Source of the DNA: Hermodice carunculata
Lineage: Eukaryota; Annelida; Polychaeta; Eunicida; Amphinomidae
Assembly (NCBI GenBank): GCA_964020975.1
Contig: OZ026617.1
Coordinates: forward strand, 29,347,359 to 29,411,358
Length of the DNA: 64,000 bases
Direction: 5' to 3'
In this document: positions 1 to 10,290 of the stretch, piece by piece
How positions within the stretch are numbered: position 1 is the stretch's first letter
Layout of the letters: every line of letters begins with the position of its first letter
Made by a program: the position numbers and the translations under genes
Notes under the pieces: generated by a model
Database searches by the model: none
What the model saw: only the letters and a program-made list of their open reading frames with translations
What the model was told of the DNA's origin: nothing

Positions 1-431
1 TAACATAGCCGCAACGTGAAGGGATGACAAAATAATTTCTCTACCCAATTTACAGATACTGTAAAATAATTGAGCAATTGGTTGAAATATTTAATTAAGT
101 ACACATGACATTCAAGTTTTTGGTTTCGGCGCTATCAAGAGACATGACTAACTCTGGAATTACAGATTTCTGACTGCATTTTCCATTTTCATACCATAAT
201 GTATATTTTAGCAAATAATAAAGACATGTGACGCTGTCTCATCCTAAGCACGGCATGCCGGTGACTTCAATGAGTTTTGTTCTGTCAGCAGTTTTATTCT
301 ATGGTATCTTGGCACATGATCTGTACGTACCATGGGTACCCGAAAACGCTTTTGGGATATTTTCTGCCCTTACTATACTTCTCTGATGAAATGAATACGA
401 CTTACTTTCAGTCACCGAATGCTACACTTGC

Positions 432-478
<47 letters not shown>

Positions 479-1042
479 GCTTGCTTTTTTTTTAAATTTG
501 ATTTTGGTTGGTTCCCAGTAAACATCCCAAGGAATGTTGTAGATTGGCAAAGTGTGAATAAAAACTTCCACCTGATGCTACTCAGGAAAATGTGACTTAG
601 ACTCTGATAAAGGTCCAGTTAAGTTTTAGGTAACAGCGGCCCCAGTAGGCTATTGTATTTTCCGCCAGTAACTTTGATATATCTGCTTGTAACTGTAATT
701 TGACGGGCAAGTCATTGTAATTTGCCAGTTGGTTTCTGCTTTGCTATAAAGTCAATCACTTTGCGCAAAGTTTTCGTCTCGCTTTACTTATGAAGGCAGC
801 AATATTACTATCCGGATATATGCAATCAAATTATGGACAAATAAGAGCAATACACCAACAAAAATAGAGACTCACCATCAACAAAATTGTCAGCTAGTTA
901 CAGCTATTTCACCAGCTAAGAAAGAAAATAAAATAAAAATCCGGTGTAGTTCCTGAAATACTGACAGGAAGGTCGATGTCTGGAGCACCTGATCGAAAGT
1001 GGAGTGGTATATTTTATCAGTGTTTACATGTGTATCATGCAG
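1..1042. other. Upstream intron or intergenic DNA of the kinase gene
   Basis: I see no exon here that I can defend. Upstream exons of the receptor (ectodomain, transmembrane helix) are expected but I do not recognise any in this stretch. It carries a short CTGT/TCTG microsatellite at about 433-480. Possible acceptors for the first kinase exon lie at 1019-1020 (ttatcag) and 1041-1042 (catgcag). Confidence 0.5.
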
Positions 1043-1232
1043 TTCTACGTGCATGAATACGATAACCCCAACATTCTGCCCACGGATAGAGACTGGGATT
1101 TCCCGAGGGAGAAGGTGCGCATGTACGACATCCTGTCTGAAAGCCACGAGGGATTTCTGATCAAAGCGGAGGCGGAGGACATCATTCCAGGCAATCCGGG
1201 GATCACCCTGGTGGCCGTCAAAACACTGAAAG
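1043..1232 (+). CDS. Receptor tyrosine kinase exon: juxtamembrane region and N-lobe start
   Basis: This exon encodes the end of the juxtamembrane region and kinase subdomains I-II. The peptide includes DYDNP-like EYDNPNILPTDRDWDFPRE, then KVRMYDILSESHEGF and LVAVKTLK. It follows the usual invertebrate RTK layout, and the VAVK lysine of subdomain II is present. The Gly-rich loop is poor: where families have LGEGxFG this gene has LSESHEG, so two of the three glycines are replaced. The exon ends AAAG|gtaaac in phase 1, matching the next exon. The 5' boundary is uncertain: acceptor cag at 1041-1042 or 1019-1020. The product would be a membrane receptor with its kinase domain in the cytosol. Ligand and exact subfamily cannot be told from this window. 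Confidence 0.85.
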
Positions 1233-1873
<641 letters not shown>

Positions 1874-1978
1874 CTAGTGACATGCAGAAGTATATGATGA
1901 TGCGAGAACTTGAATTGATGAAATCTCTACCACCACATCCCAATGTCTTGCAGTTGCTCGGTGTCTGTATTGAGAAAG
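1874..1978 (+). CDS. Receptor tyrosine kinase exon: alpha-C helix region
   Basis: Spliced in phase 1 to the previous exon, it reads ASDMQKYMMMRELELMKSL followed by PPHPNVLQLLGVCIEK. This is kinase subdomains III-IV: the alpha-C glutamate (RELELMK, compare SELEVMK of FGFR/Tie-type kinases) and the HPNV..LLG strand are present. The exon is 105 nt (2 + 34 codons + 1) and ends AAAG|gtgggt. The last 18 nt of the exon and the donor form the first unit of the minisatellite that follows. Confidence 0.88.
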
Positions 1979-2720
1979 GTGGGTATGGGTACTTTGTGTC
2001 TGTATTGAGAAAGGTGGGCATGGGTACTTTGTGTCTGTATTGAGAACACAGGAGTATGGGTACTTTGTGTCTGTATTGAGAAAGCAGAGTATGGGTACTT
2101 TGCGTCTGTATTGAGAAAGGTGGGCATGGGTACTGTATTGAGAAAGCAGAGTGTGAGTACTTTGTGTCTGTATTGAGAAAGTGGAGTGCGGGTACTTTGT
2201 GTCTGTATTGAGAAAGCGGAGTTGGGGTACTATTTGCTGTCTGTACACACTGGGAAAGACGTGTATGACGACTATGTGCCAGGGCTCAGAAAAATGGGTA
2301 TGAATACTTTGTGTCTCTATTGAGAAAGTTGAGTATGGGAACTTGGTGTCTGTATACGCTGAGAAAGATGTGTATGACTACTATGTGTCTGTGTTGAGAA
2401 AACTGGGCATAAGTACTTTGGGTCTGTATTGAGAATACTGAATATGGGTACTCCGTGTCTGTGTACACTTGGAAAAGATGTATATGGCCGCTATGTGTCT
2501 GTGTTGAGAAAATTGGGTACGAGTACTTTGTGTCCGTATTGAGTAAGTTGGATATGGGTACTTGGTGTCTTACCGGGAAAGATGTCTATGGCCACTGTGT
2601 GTCTGTGCTGAGGTGGTTGGGTACGACTACGTGATAACTATATTTTGAACGGTGTGCCTGGCTCCTTGGAGTTTGTGTTGAGAAAGTTGTGTATGGCTGC
2701 TTCAGTTCTATCGAGGAAGT
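1961..2720 (+). repeat. Minisatellite seeded by an exon end and splice donor
   Basis: A tandem array with a basic 35-bp unit (GTGTCTGTATTGAGAAAGGT plus GGGTATGGGTACTTT) begins inside the kinase exon at 1961 and runs with growing divergence to about 2720. Units are cleanest from 1961 to 2230. Later ones are expanded and rearranged (for example with TACACTGGGAAAGATGTGTATG). Besides the real donor at 1979, AAAG|GTGGG is intact at 2014 and 2120; in other units the GT is mutated (AAAGCA, AAAGTG, AAAGCG). Use of the 2014 donor would add 35 nt and shift the frame. Confidence 0.9.
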
Positions 2721-5377
2721 TATATATAGCTACTAAAGTGTCTACATTGCCGAATATGGTGTGGTCAGCATGGTATTTCGGCATGTTGCCGGTGAACTAA
2801 CTACGCTGTATTTAACGGTTACTTTCCCAATTTGAATCCAGCTCAGGCAGAAGACCAACAGGCTAATCTTTTAAGTTTAAGCTTCATATATGGGACCAAA
2901 AATCCTTACTAAGTAATGAGATTCGTCGACATATGACCCCCCCTTGGCAATTATTACAGAAGTCCGCTTCTGGAATTTGGTATGGCACATATGAAAAACG
3001 TGAGCCTCATGTCTATGTTGATTTGAGTAACAATTTCCTTTAAACCAATCAATGTACACAGTGCAATAGCGTGCTACTTTCCGTATTCCCGTCACTTGTG
3101 TCAGTCGTTCTGTAAGACAGTGGAACCGTGCATGGCGCTGGCTATGTTTACTCAGTCAAACCGACACAAATCCATCTTTTTGTTTGTCGGGCCCTTCGAA
3201 ATAATTTAGTCTTTATATATATAGGCTTGTTGTATTTGAAGTTTCCCCGCTCCAAGTACTATATATTTTTTTTTTTTTAAAGTGAATGAGTTGAATTGTT
3301 ATAACACTTTTCTGAAGAAAATTGACTTTGCGATGACGCAATATATACTTTATTCATCATGTTATCATGTGGAATTGCCTCTAATTTGGTGGCCGCTCTC
3401 GTCAAGCATCGCTATTTTCCGTCACAGTTTGACCACCGGGGTCTGTGACGTCATGGAAGGGATCTTCTACACCAACTCCAATTGTAAACAGTGACTCGCA
3501 GCAGTGAGTGCCAGTGTGCTCATGGCTTACTGGATTAAAATGGGGATGCAAACGGGAAACTGTTCCCGGTTGTCCAGTCTGAACTCGTCCACCGTAGTGA
3601 AACGATGTTGGAAGGAGCCACGGGCTATACTACGAAAAAGCCTATGGTCTTTGCTGGTGCAACTGGGACGGAGTCTGTGCCCAGCACTGACCATGTCATA
3701 GCTACCACGGAAGATGACCAAAGCTGGTCTTGGGAAGTTTAGATTAGTAAGGGAGGCTTTTCTAAAGTCTTTAAGCGAAAAACCCTGTATTAGTGACCGA
3801 TTGAAGTTAAGATTTCTAATACCAGATTATAGCCTATACTAAGGTGACATGCCATTTATTCTATTGGTGATTTGCTGTTTTGTGAGTACTTGTTGTCGTC
3901 ATTCAGTGACGTCTACCCTGTTTTTGCCGTACAGGCAAAAGGTATTCATATGGGGCTACACCTTTGTTCCCGATCGTTTTTTTTTTTTTTTGTTTGTTTT
4001 TGTTTTTGTTTTTTTTTTTTCAATAAAAAAATTAAACCAAGAGGGCAGGCCATTTTATGCAGTTACGTTGCATGCAAAGATGGGCAAAACAGTAGCACCT
4101 CCCGCTGTGTGGCTAATGTGTCAGTATATTCAAGTTGTGGTGAAGTGCATGTGTATTCTGCTGCATGAAATCTTCAGGCGAGCATGAATTCAATGGTTGA
4201 GAAACTTAAAGGCTGCCTTTACGGAGTCAAAAATCATAAACAGGCATCTTTAAGGATCCCAACATTTTAAGGTTTGCAGATTTCTTTTAGGGAGACATAT
4301 TCCTGGCCTGTGATAAATACGGACACATGCGGCCCAGGGCGTGAAATATACGTCCGAGTGTGGAGGCATGAGATCCTTGAAGAATGACCTTCAAGAGTGG
4401 AATCTTTTAAAAACTGTCCTTAAGGAAGTTAGTTTTGTACGCGTTTTTCACTTTGCATATTCCCCCATCTTTTTATGTTTGCGGCATGCCACAGTAGTCA
4501 TTATCAATCCGTTTAGGCATGCACCGGCCTCACAGACGCTTTTCAATGCGATTCTTTACCTCCACGTATCCCAGGCCTTGTTATAAATCACCTCATAAAA
4601 AAAAACTAAGAGCCTGTTGCACATAGGCCTATAATTTCATATTCAGCTGGTTTGGAGTTTACATTTACGCTGTCTGCCTCTTAGTGTGCAGCGTATACTG
4701 CCGGTATTGCCCATTGGCAACCGCACAAGATGGCCTGCCTTTAACATCAACCAGTCACTTAAATAGGAATGTTCGCACAATGACTTTTGGAAAGCATCCC
4801 TTACCAATACCATGATTATAAACTACCCAAGCTCCACTCAAGGTCTGGTGGTCTTACGTGGTGTCTACGGCATGGTCAGTGCAGAGCACAGTCCCAGTCC
4901 CACTTGCACCGGCAAAGACAGGCTTTGTCATATCCCGGTCGTGGCTCCTTCCAGTAGGGCTGTTTGGGACCTTTAATGTTTTTACTACTGTCCTGTGCGA
5001 GATTCTGTCTCTTGACAAGTACAAAATGAGCTTGGTTAGAGCAATTTTGCTTTCAAATTGATGAACAAATGGTATAAAGTTAATAACTTATAAGGAAATC
5101 TACCCCATTACAGCAAGGGCATCAATGGAGCGGGGTTATTTCCAGGGAGTATCCGGGATATTAACGATATTTTCTGACTTTATGTTAAATGGTAAGCTGT
5201 CCACAAAGTGAAAAAGCGACTGGGTGGAGCCAGTTTAGAGCCGTACATTGATTGGCCCTCATGTGGCATTTACCCCTTGTCTTTTCATGTATGTCGGCTT
5301 AAAACTTCAAGATACATTACTCATAATTTTAAGTTTAACAGTTTTGGTATGAAATGAAAGAACTGTTTACTACACAG
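2721..5377 (+). other. Long kinase-gene intron, mostly without recognisable content
   Basis: Intron between the alpha-C exon and the hinge exon. It contains T-rich runs near 3268 and 3980-4020 and an unassigned open frame at 3539-3742 (listed separately). I see no transposon termini or RNA gene in it. Confidence 0.6.
3539..3742 (+). other. Unassigned 67-codon open frame inside an intron
   Basis: After a stop at 3536-3538 this frame stays open for 67 codons and ends at TAG 3740-3742. Its peptide contains GKLFPVVQSELVHRSETML, then TTKKPMVFAGATGTESVP and ends DDQSWSWEV. The composition looks protein-like (balanced residues, few low-complexity runs) and differs from the AT-rich DNA around it. 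It has no early Met and no clear acceptor. It could be an alternative terminal exon, a processed-gene scrap or chance. I do not recognise the family. Confidence 0.2.
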
Positions 5378-5559
5378 AGCCCATTCTGATGATCGTGGAA
5401 ACATGTGGCCTGGGCAACCTACAGGATTATCTGACGTATGTCAAAGACCGCAACTTGCACCTCAACATCGCCGGCCACAACAACTTTACGCTCACTAAAG
5501 AAATACTAACTTTTGGCTCCCAAATTGCAAGAGGAATGCACTATCTGGCATCGTTTAGT
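5378..5559 (+). CDS. Receptor tyrosine kinase exon: hinge to alpha-E helix
   Basis: Phase 1 entry gives EPILMIVETCGLGNLQDYL, then a kinase insert (TYVKDRNLHLNIAGHNNFT) and LTKEILTFGSQIARGMHYL ending LASFS. This is the hinge (E.C..GNL..YL), a short insert and the alpha-E helix (QIARGMHYLAS) that leads into the catalytic loop. The exon is 182 nt, acceptor tacacag, donor gtaaga at 5560, leaving in phase 0. The insert is short, so this is not a PDGFR/VEGFR-type split kinase. Confidence 0.88.
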
Positions 5560-6175
5560 GTAAGAAAATTATTATTCATGAATAGAATTGGTGGGACGTG
5601 ATTTTCTCGCTTTGCTTGAAAATGTAAGATTTAAGTATTTTCTGTCTCTTTACAGGAGCAGATTATAATTTCTTGCTGTTACTATAAACAAAGTGATTTT
5701 CTTCATGTTGAATGGAAAGCGGGGGTAAAGGGACCACCCACTATTGGTCACGCTTCCCCAATGCACATGGCAGTAATGACTGCAACCCCCACCCCACCGC
5801 ACCCCACCGCTTCCCCACCTTCAACCAATAACATCGTGGGTTCTCACCAACCTCGTGGCCACAACTTTGACCTCTTTGCCGCAAGAACCTTTTAGACATT
5901 ACTTCGTATGTTACACAGCAGCTGGAAATTACTTAGGGTTTCTAACGGAACCAGTATTTTACATGTTTGAAAAACAAAATGTCTTGATCGATGCCTTTAT
6001 CTCGATCATCATCTAAGACGTAAATTTAATTTCCGTATCATGCAGGTGGCAATGAACCTTCCTTTAGGTATCATCACGTGAAAAGAAAATCCAAACATAA
6101 TGCTACCGATTATTGCTGTGTCAACACGAAAGCTATACATAGCATAATTGGTGTAGTTACGACTATTCTTTGTAG
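5560..6175 (+). other. Intron, nothing else seen
   Basis: Kinase-gene intron between donor gtaaga at 5560 and acceptor tttgtag at 6175. It includes a C-rich stretch with repeated CACCCCACCGC near 5790-5815. I see no gene or mobile element. Confidence 0.6.
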
Positions 6176-6298
6176 GTGCTTCATCGCGATCTGGCTGCAA
6201 GAAATATTTATATCGGGGAAGGGAGAATTTGTAAAGTGTCTCACTTTGGTTTCGCTCGTGACGTCATAGAAAATTACCAATATGAGAGGACAGCACAG
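6176..6298 (+). CDS. Receptor tyrosine kinase exon: catalytic and activation loops (HFG variant)
   Basis: The 41-codon exon encodes VLHRDLAARNIYIGEG, then RICKVSHFGFARDVIENYQ and YERTAQ. The catalytic loop HRDLAARN is intact. The metal-binding DFG motif reads HFG (codon CAC at 6242-6244), while the flanking residues KVS-FG-ARD are conserved. Loss of that Asp normally abolishes Mg-ATP coordination, so with the weak Gly loop and a subdomain IX change this receptor is predicted to be a pseudokinase or very weak kinase. The activation-loop tyrosines (ENYQYERT) remain. Acceptor tgtag at 6175, donor gtatat at 6299, phase 0 on both sides. Confidence 0.9.
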
Positions 6299-6984
6299 GT
6301 ATATTTTACCTACACGTTCTGTTACATTGCTTGGGTTTTTTTTGGGGGGGGGGGGATAAAGTATGCTCATCCAAACACACCTTCTTTTCATAATAGTCAG
6401 GCTAAGTTAAAGGTGGAATCCTGATAACAGCCTATTTAGCTACGAAATGACAACAGAGGCTATGCTTGGTAATCAATAGTACAGTGATTGGGTACCAAAG
6501 AATCCACCTCGGTTGGCGCTCAAACCTGGGTTTAATTTCTGTAAATGGATATTTTCAATATAATACATATAAATTAATAATAAATATAAATTCGTCCCGG
6601 AAGCGATTTACTCTCAAATTTTAGCGCACCTAAGTCCAATGTTCAACTGTTAAGACATTCAACATTTTCTTCAAGTCACTTCACCTGCAATCACACAGCC
6701 GTTTAAACCAATGTTCCGCCATTAGGATCTTGTGACAATTATGTACTGAGTAGCTGTATAATCTGAATTCATATAAAAGAGTGTTTCTGGCTACTCGACT
6801 TGAATTCCACATTGTCTTAATTTCCGTGGTCAGGTTATAACATGATTGTATGTTTGATAGATTGTCACATACATTTTGTGATGAAGCCAATATACTTCAT
6901 TCATTCATCAATCTAAGGCAAACGCAACCATTATGGACAACTCCTATTGCCAGTGTTCCGGTCTAACGGCGTCGTACGAAAACT
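6299..6984 (+). other. Intron segment upstream of a TIR element
   Basis: Intron sequence with a G run near 6345-6355 and AT-rich DNA near 6555-6590. No gene recognised. Confidence 0.55.
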
Positions 6985-8106
6985 CTATGGCAAGCCGTTT
7001 TAACATTAAATGAGAATCATACATATCTATAATTCAAATTTTTATATAAAAAATTTGACATTCCAATTCCATTTTTTCATGTCTGAAAATACGGTGAATC
7101 ATAAATGTGTAAAAATGATTTATTCATCTAAAATAAATGAAGATATCCAAAAATGAATTTTGTATCTGAAAATCATTTCCATATCAAAAATTGAATTTTA
7201 GATATCTAAAATTCCATCATCTTTTAGGTATCTATATTTTTTTATTTGGATATCTATAAATACTTTTTAGAATCTAGAGTTCACTTTTAGATATTTAAAA
7301 GGATTATCTTTACAACGCTTTGGGTATAAAAGGATGCTCCCTTAATTGGCTCAGCATGTGTCGCCACTTTCGCGCTTGAATCCAGATCATGGCGGGCACA
7401 CTGGCAAAGAAAAGTTAATCTTGCTTTAAAATCTGAGGACAAAACCAGAACTGAGAATGAAGGGAGCGACAATTTGTATGACAGAAAGACGGCTTCATTT
7501 TATATATCTAAGATATATTGATTTTTATGTATTTTAATTCCGCCATTTTGGCATCAAAAATCAATTTTAGATATATAAAATTTATTTTGCATACCTGAAA
7601 TCCATTTTTATTTTGATGTATATGTGTATGTATTTCCGCTATTTTTATTCAAAAATCAGTTTAAGAATGTAAAAGTTAGTTTTAATATCTGAAATTCATT
7701 TTTGATACCTAAAATTCAATTTTAAATAAAAAATATGGAGAACTTGATAAACAAAAAAAAAATGTTATGCCTAAAATCTTATTAGATAACAATTCCTTTT
7801 AGATTTCCAAAATATACTTTTAGACATCGAATTCCTGAATATGTTTCTAAAACAACAAACAAATTTTAGGCACTAAAATATTTCTGATATCAAACATTAT
7901 TTTGATATACAAAACTTAATTTTAACATCGGTACAACAAATTGTGTCAAGAATGAATAAAAAAGAATTTCATGTATCAAAAATTCATTTTTGATATCAAA
8001 AATAAATTTAGATATCTGAAATCATTATTTGATATGCATTATCATTTCAATTTTCGAATTAAAGATATCAGTACTTTGAATTAAATATTAAAACAGCTTG
8101 CCATAG
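6985..8106. mobile_element. Non-autonomous TIR element with palindromic AT-rich subrepeats
   Basis: Left end CTATGGCAAGCCGTTTTAAC (6985 on) is matched inverted at the right end (to 8106, CTATGGCAAGCTGTTTTAAT on the minus strand), 24 of 27 bases identical. Almost the whole interior is a degenerate array of units built from GATATC, AAAATTCATTTTT and AAAATTGAATTTTAGATATC, so each unit is close to self-complementary. A unique island at about 7305-7500 (TATAAAAGGATGCTCCC and a GC-richer stretch) breaks the array. No transposase frame is seen, so it would be a MITE-like element. A target-site duplication is not obvious, which leaves the superfamily open. Confidence 0.7.
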
Positions 8107-8323
8107 TACTCTCATATGACGAAAAGAACTACTCCTTTGACTGGAAAAGCACATCTTCCTGTCTTTTTAAATGTTACGCCATCCGGGTAATGATAATTTG
8201 TGTGTTGTGGTGAATACGATTATTTCTATCCACTGAAAAACCTGTACATTTTGTGCGAAGCACAATTTCCTTTATACTGAATGGTTGTTTTTGTCATTTT
8301 CAAAAATTATTATCATTTGGTAG

Positions 8324-8435
8324 GCACGACTTCCGGTACGGTGGATGGCCCCTGAATCTTTACTGAACAACGTGTATACGGTGAAAAGTAATGTGTGGTC
8401 GTTTGGGGTTCTTCTTTGGGAAATGGCCTCGCTTG
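8324..8435 (+). CDS. Receptor tyrosine kinase exon: subdomains VIII-IX
   Basis: Encodes [19 protein letters not shown] and [19 protein letters not shown]. The RTK signature [10 protein letters not shown] is intact, which shows that the gene is a tyrosine, not serine, kinase relative. The nearly invariant Asp of SDVWSFG (subdomain IX) is Asn here (AAT at 8393-8395). Acceptor ggtag at 8323, donor gtaaga at 8436, entry phase 0, exit phase 1. Confidence 0.9.
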
Positions 8436-9147
8436 GTAAGACACAATATAATTCATTTTTTCTTTAATATGGTGGTTTTTTTCAGACATTTAGTGAGCAA
8501 ATAAGGTTTAAACATGTCGGAATAAAATAAGGTTAATCTCGAACGTGCCCATGATTTTGACTTGAATTGTAGATATATGTGAAGTTGTAAACAGACTGCA
8601 GTTTGTGACAGCTGTGCAGACCTGGTGTGTTGATGTTTAACTCTTTAAGTGCTAGGCCAAGTTTCACCTGAGTCAACAGTTTTCCTTTACGGGCTTTGTG
8701 CCCATTATGCGCGCAAATCATGCGATAGAAAAATGTTGACTTGAACCATTCAGCTTGTGCTCTGTTGTGGTAACTGTAGACATATTGGTATTCGAATGAA
8801 AGGTGGGTTTACAAAGAACATGAATCTACTATCGTTGCGTTAATGCAGAGCACCATTTTAATACAGAGAACATGGTTAAAACAGAGCACATCGACTTTTG
8901 TGGACATTGGCAATGAAATAGTTAGATACCAATCGCTGTGAAAATGAAAGCGTTAAATATCAATTGCCGTGGAAACTTCGTTCGTGCAACATGTGAAAGT
9001 CGCATAGACGTTTTCGCAAGTGAGTCAATATCTCATGCTTTGAGTAGTTTAACTGATATTTTACGTTAATTTGAGCATATATACTGTGTAATAAAAGTTA
9101 ATATGTCATCAGGCGACAGTTGTAGCGGGCTATGAAAGGTTTGTGAC

Positions 9148-9202
<55 letters not shown>

Positions 9203-9206
9203 CATT

Positions 9207-9289
<83 letters not shown>
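8436..9289 (+). other. Intron segment ending in a compound ATT/ATC microsatellite
   Basis: No gene seen. Near 8641-8715 it has a copy of a short dispersed sequence (AGTCAACAGTTTTCCT...) that also occurs at 14400 and 53450. From 9149 to 9292 it is (ATT)n(ATC)n(ATT)n, which on the minus strand is the tail of the LINE fragment that follows. Confidence 0.6.
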
Positions 9290-9293
<4 letters not shown>

Positions 9294-9799
9294 AACATAT
9301 TTATTTTCTCTGGATTACCTAATAGTACACAAAGACTAATCTGGGGGCTCTCCAGTACATAAAAGGGACGCACAGGAATATATACAATACACACTGGACA
9401 GGAACAGAAGACTAAATCCACGGCTTATACAATACAATTGATGGCAGATAATGGAGACTTATAATTAGATCATATACTAAATTAGTAGATAAAACGTCTA
9501 GATTCTAATAAGAATGTCAGAACAGCCTCAAAGATGAATACATTATCAGTGTCTAGCAAGTCCTCACTGCCTTTCAAGAGAATATTTATTAAAATGTCAC
9601 TAGAGCACTGAACTATTAAAGTCGGATTTACACCCGGAGCGAGTAAGTGACACACAGTGTTCAGTAGACGGACCCTTTGCACAGTGAACTTGGGGCAGAA
9701 CAAAAGGTAATGTTTATACAGTTGGTCATTCATAATCATAGCGTTCTCCGTTGCTCTTCTTGTATGCTGTCCTTCCATCGACTTCTGACATAATGTCAT
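9290..9799 (-). mobile_element. 5'-truncated LINE 3' end
   Basis: Read on the minus strand, an open frame (9799-9482) encodes a LINE ORF2 C-terminus: HYLLFCPKFTVQRVRLLNTV, then APGVNPTLIVQCSSDILINI and EAVLTFLLESRRF. This resembles the post-RT 'H-L-F-C-x-F...R..LL' region of non-LTR retrotransposons. A short 3' UTR follows with AGAGCCCCCAGATTAG-like sequence and AATAAATATG, then the (TAT)n tail. The 5' truncation and simple-repeat tail fit target-primed reverse transcription. It sits inside a kinase-gene intron in antisense orientation. Confidence 0.7.
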
Positions 9800-9849
9800 A
9801 GGTCAGTGTTCGGCAATGTAGATTTACTGTACATCACTATAATTTCCAG

Positions 9850-9946
9850 GAGCCACGCCCTACCCAAATCAAACTGTGTCACAAGTAACCCGAAGCATCA
9901 AGCGAGGACAGAAATTGGAGTGCCCACCTCACTGTGGAGACGAGTT
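9850..9946 (+). CDS. Receptor tyrosine kinase exon: subdomain X
   Basis: With the G carried from the previous exon it reads GATPYPNQTVSQVTRSIKRG followed by QKLECPPHCGDEL. This is the standard RTK stretch after the alpha-F helix (GATPYP...L..G.....P..C.DELY). The exon is 97 nt, enters in phase 1 and leaves in phase 2 at GAGTT|gtaagt, which restores L-Y with the last exon. Its final 25 or so nt form the first unit of a minisatellite. Confidence 0.88.
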
Positions 9947-10290
9947 GTAAGTACACCGAGTGACCCATCTCACTGTGGAAATGAGTTAGTACATCGAGTG
10001 ACTCACATCATTGAGGAGACGAGTTGTAAGTATGAGTGATGAGCATAAGGACATCGGATAACCCACCTTCACTGTGGAGACGAGTTGTAAGTTAACCGAA
10101 TAACCCACCTCACTGTGGAGACGTGTTGTAAGTTGATCGAGTCACCCACCTCACAGTGGAGACCAGGCGAATTGTAAGTAGATTGTATAACCCAAAACCC
10201 AGCTCATTGTGCATAGTCGTTGTTAGTACGCAGTGGAGTACACGAGTAACCTACCACGCTGCGAAGCCAGGTTATAGGCCTAAGTACGCT
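9922..10290 (+). repeat. Second exon-end/donor minisatellite
   Basis: Units of about 41 bp of the form CCCACCTCACTGTGGAGACG + AGTTGTAAGT + ACACCGAGTGA start within the kinase exon at 9922 and continue into the intron to about 10290, diverging with distance. The consensus donor TTGTAAGT recurs at 9947 (the real one), 10026, 10087, 10128 and 10174. One unit (near 9985) has lost it. The structure parallels the array at 1961-2720 but the sequence is unrelated. Confidence 0.88.

Noticed and set aside
1961-2720. CRISPR-like direct repeats
   Set aside because: Units are contiguous with no unique spacers, and the genome is eukaryotic.
9098-9421. Ile/Met-rich frame
   Set aside because: Translation of the ATT/ATC array and the LINE 3' UTR.
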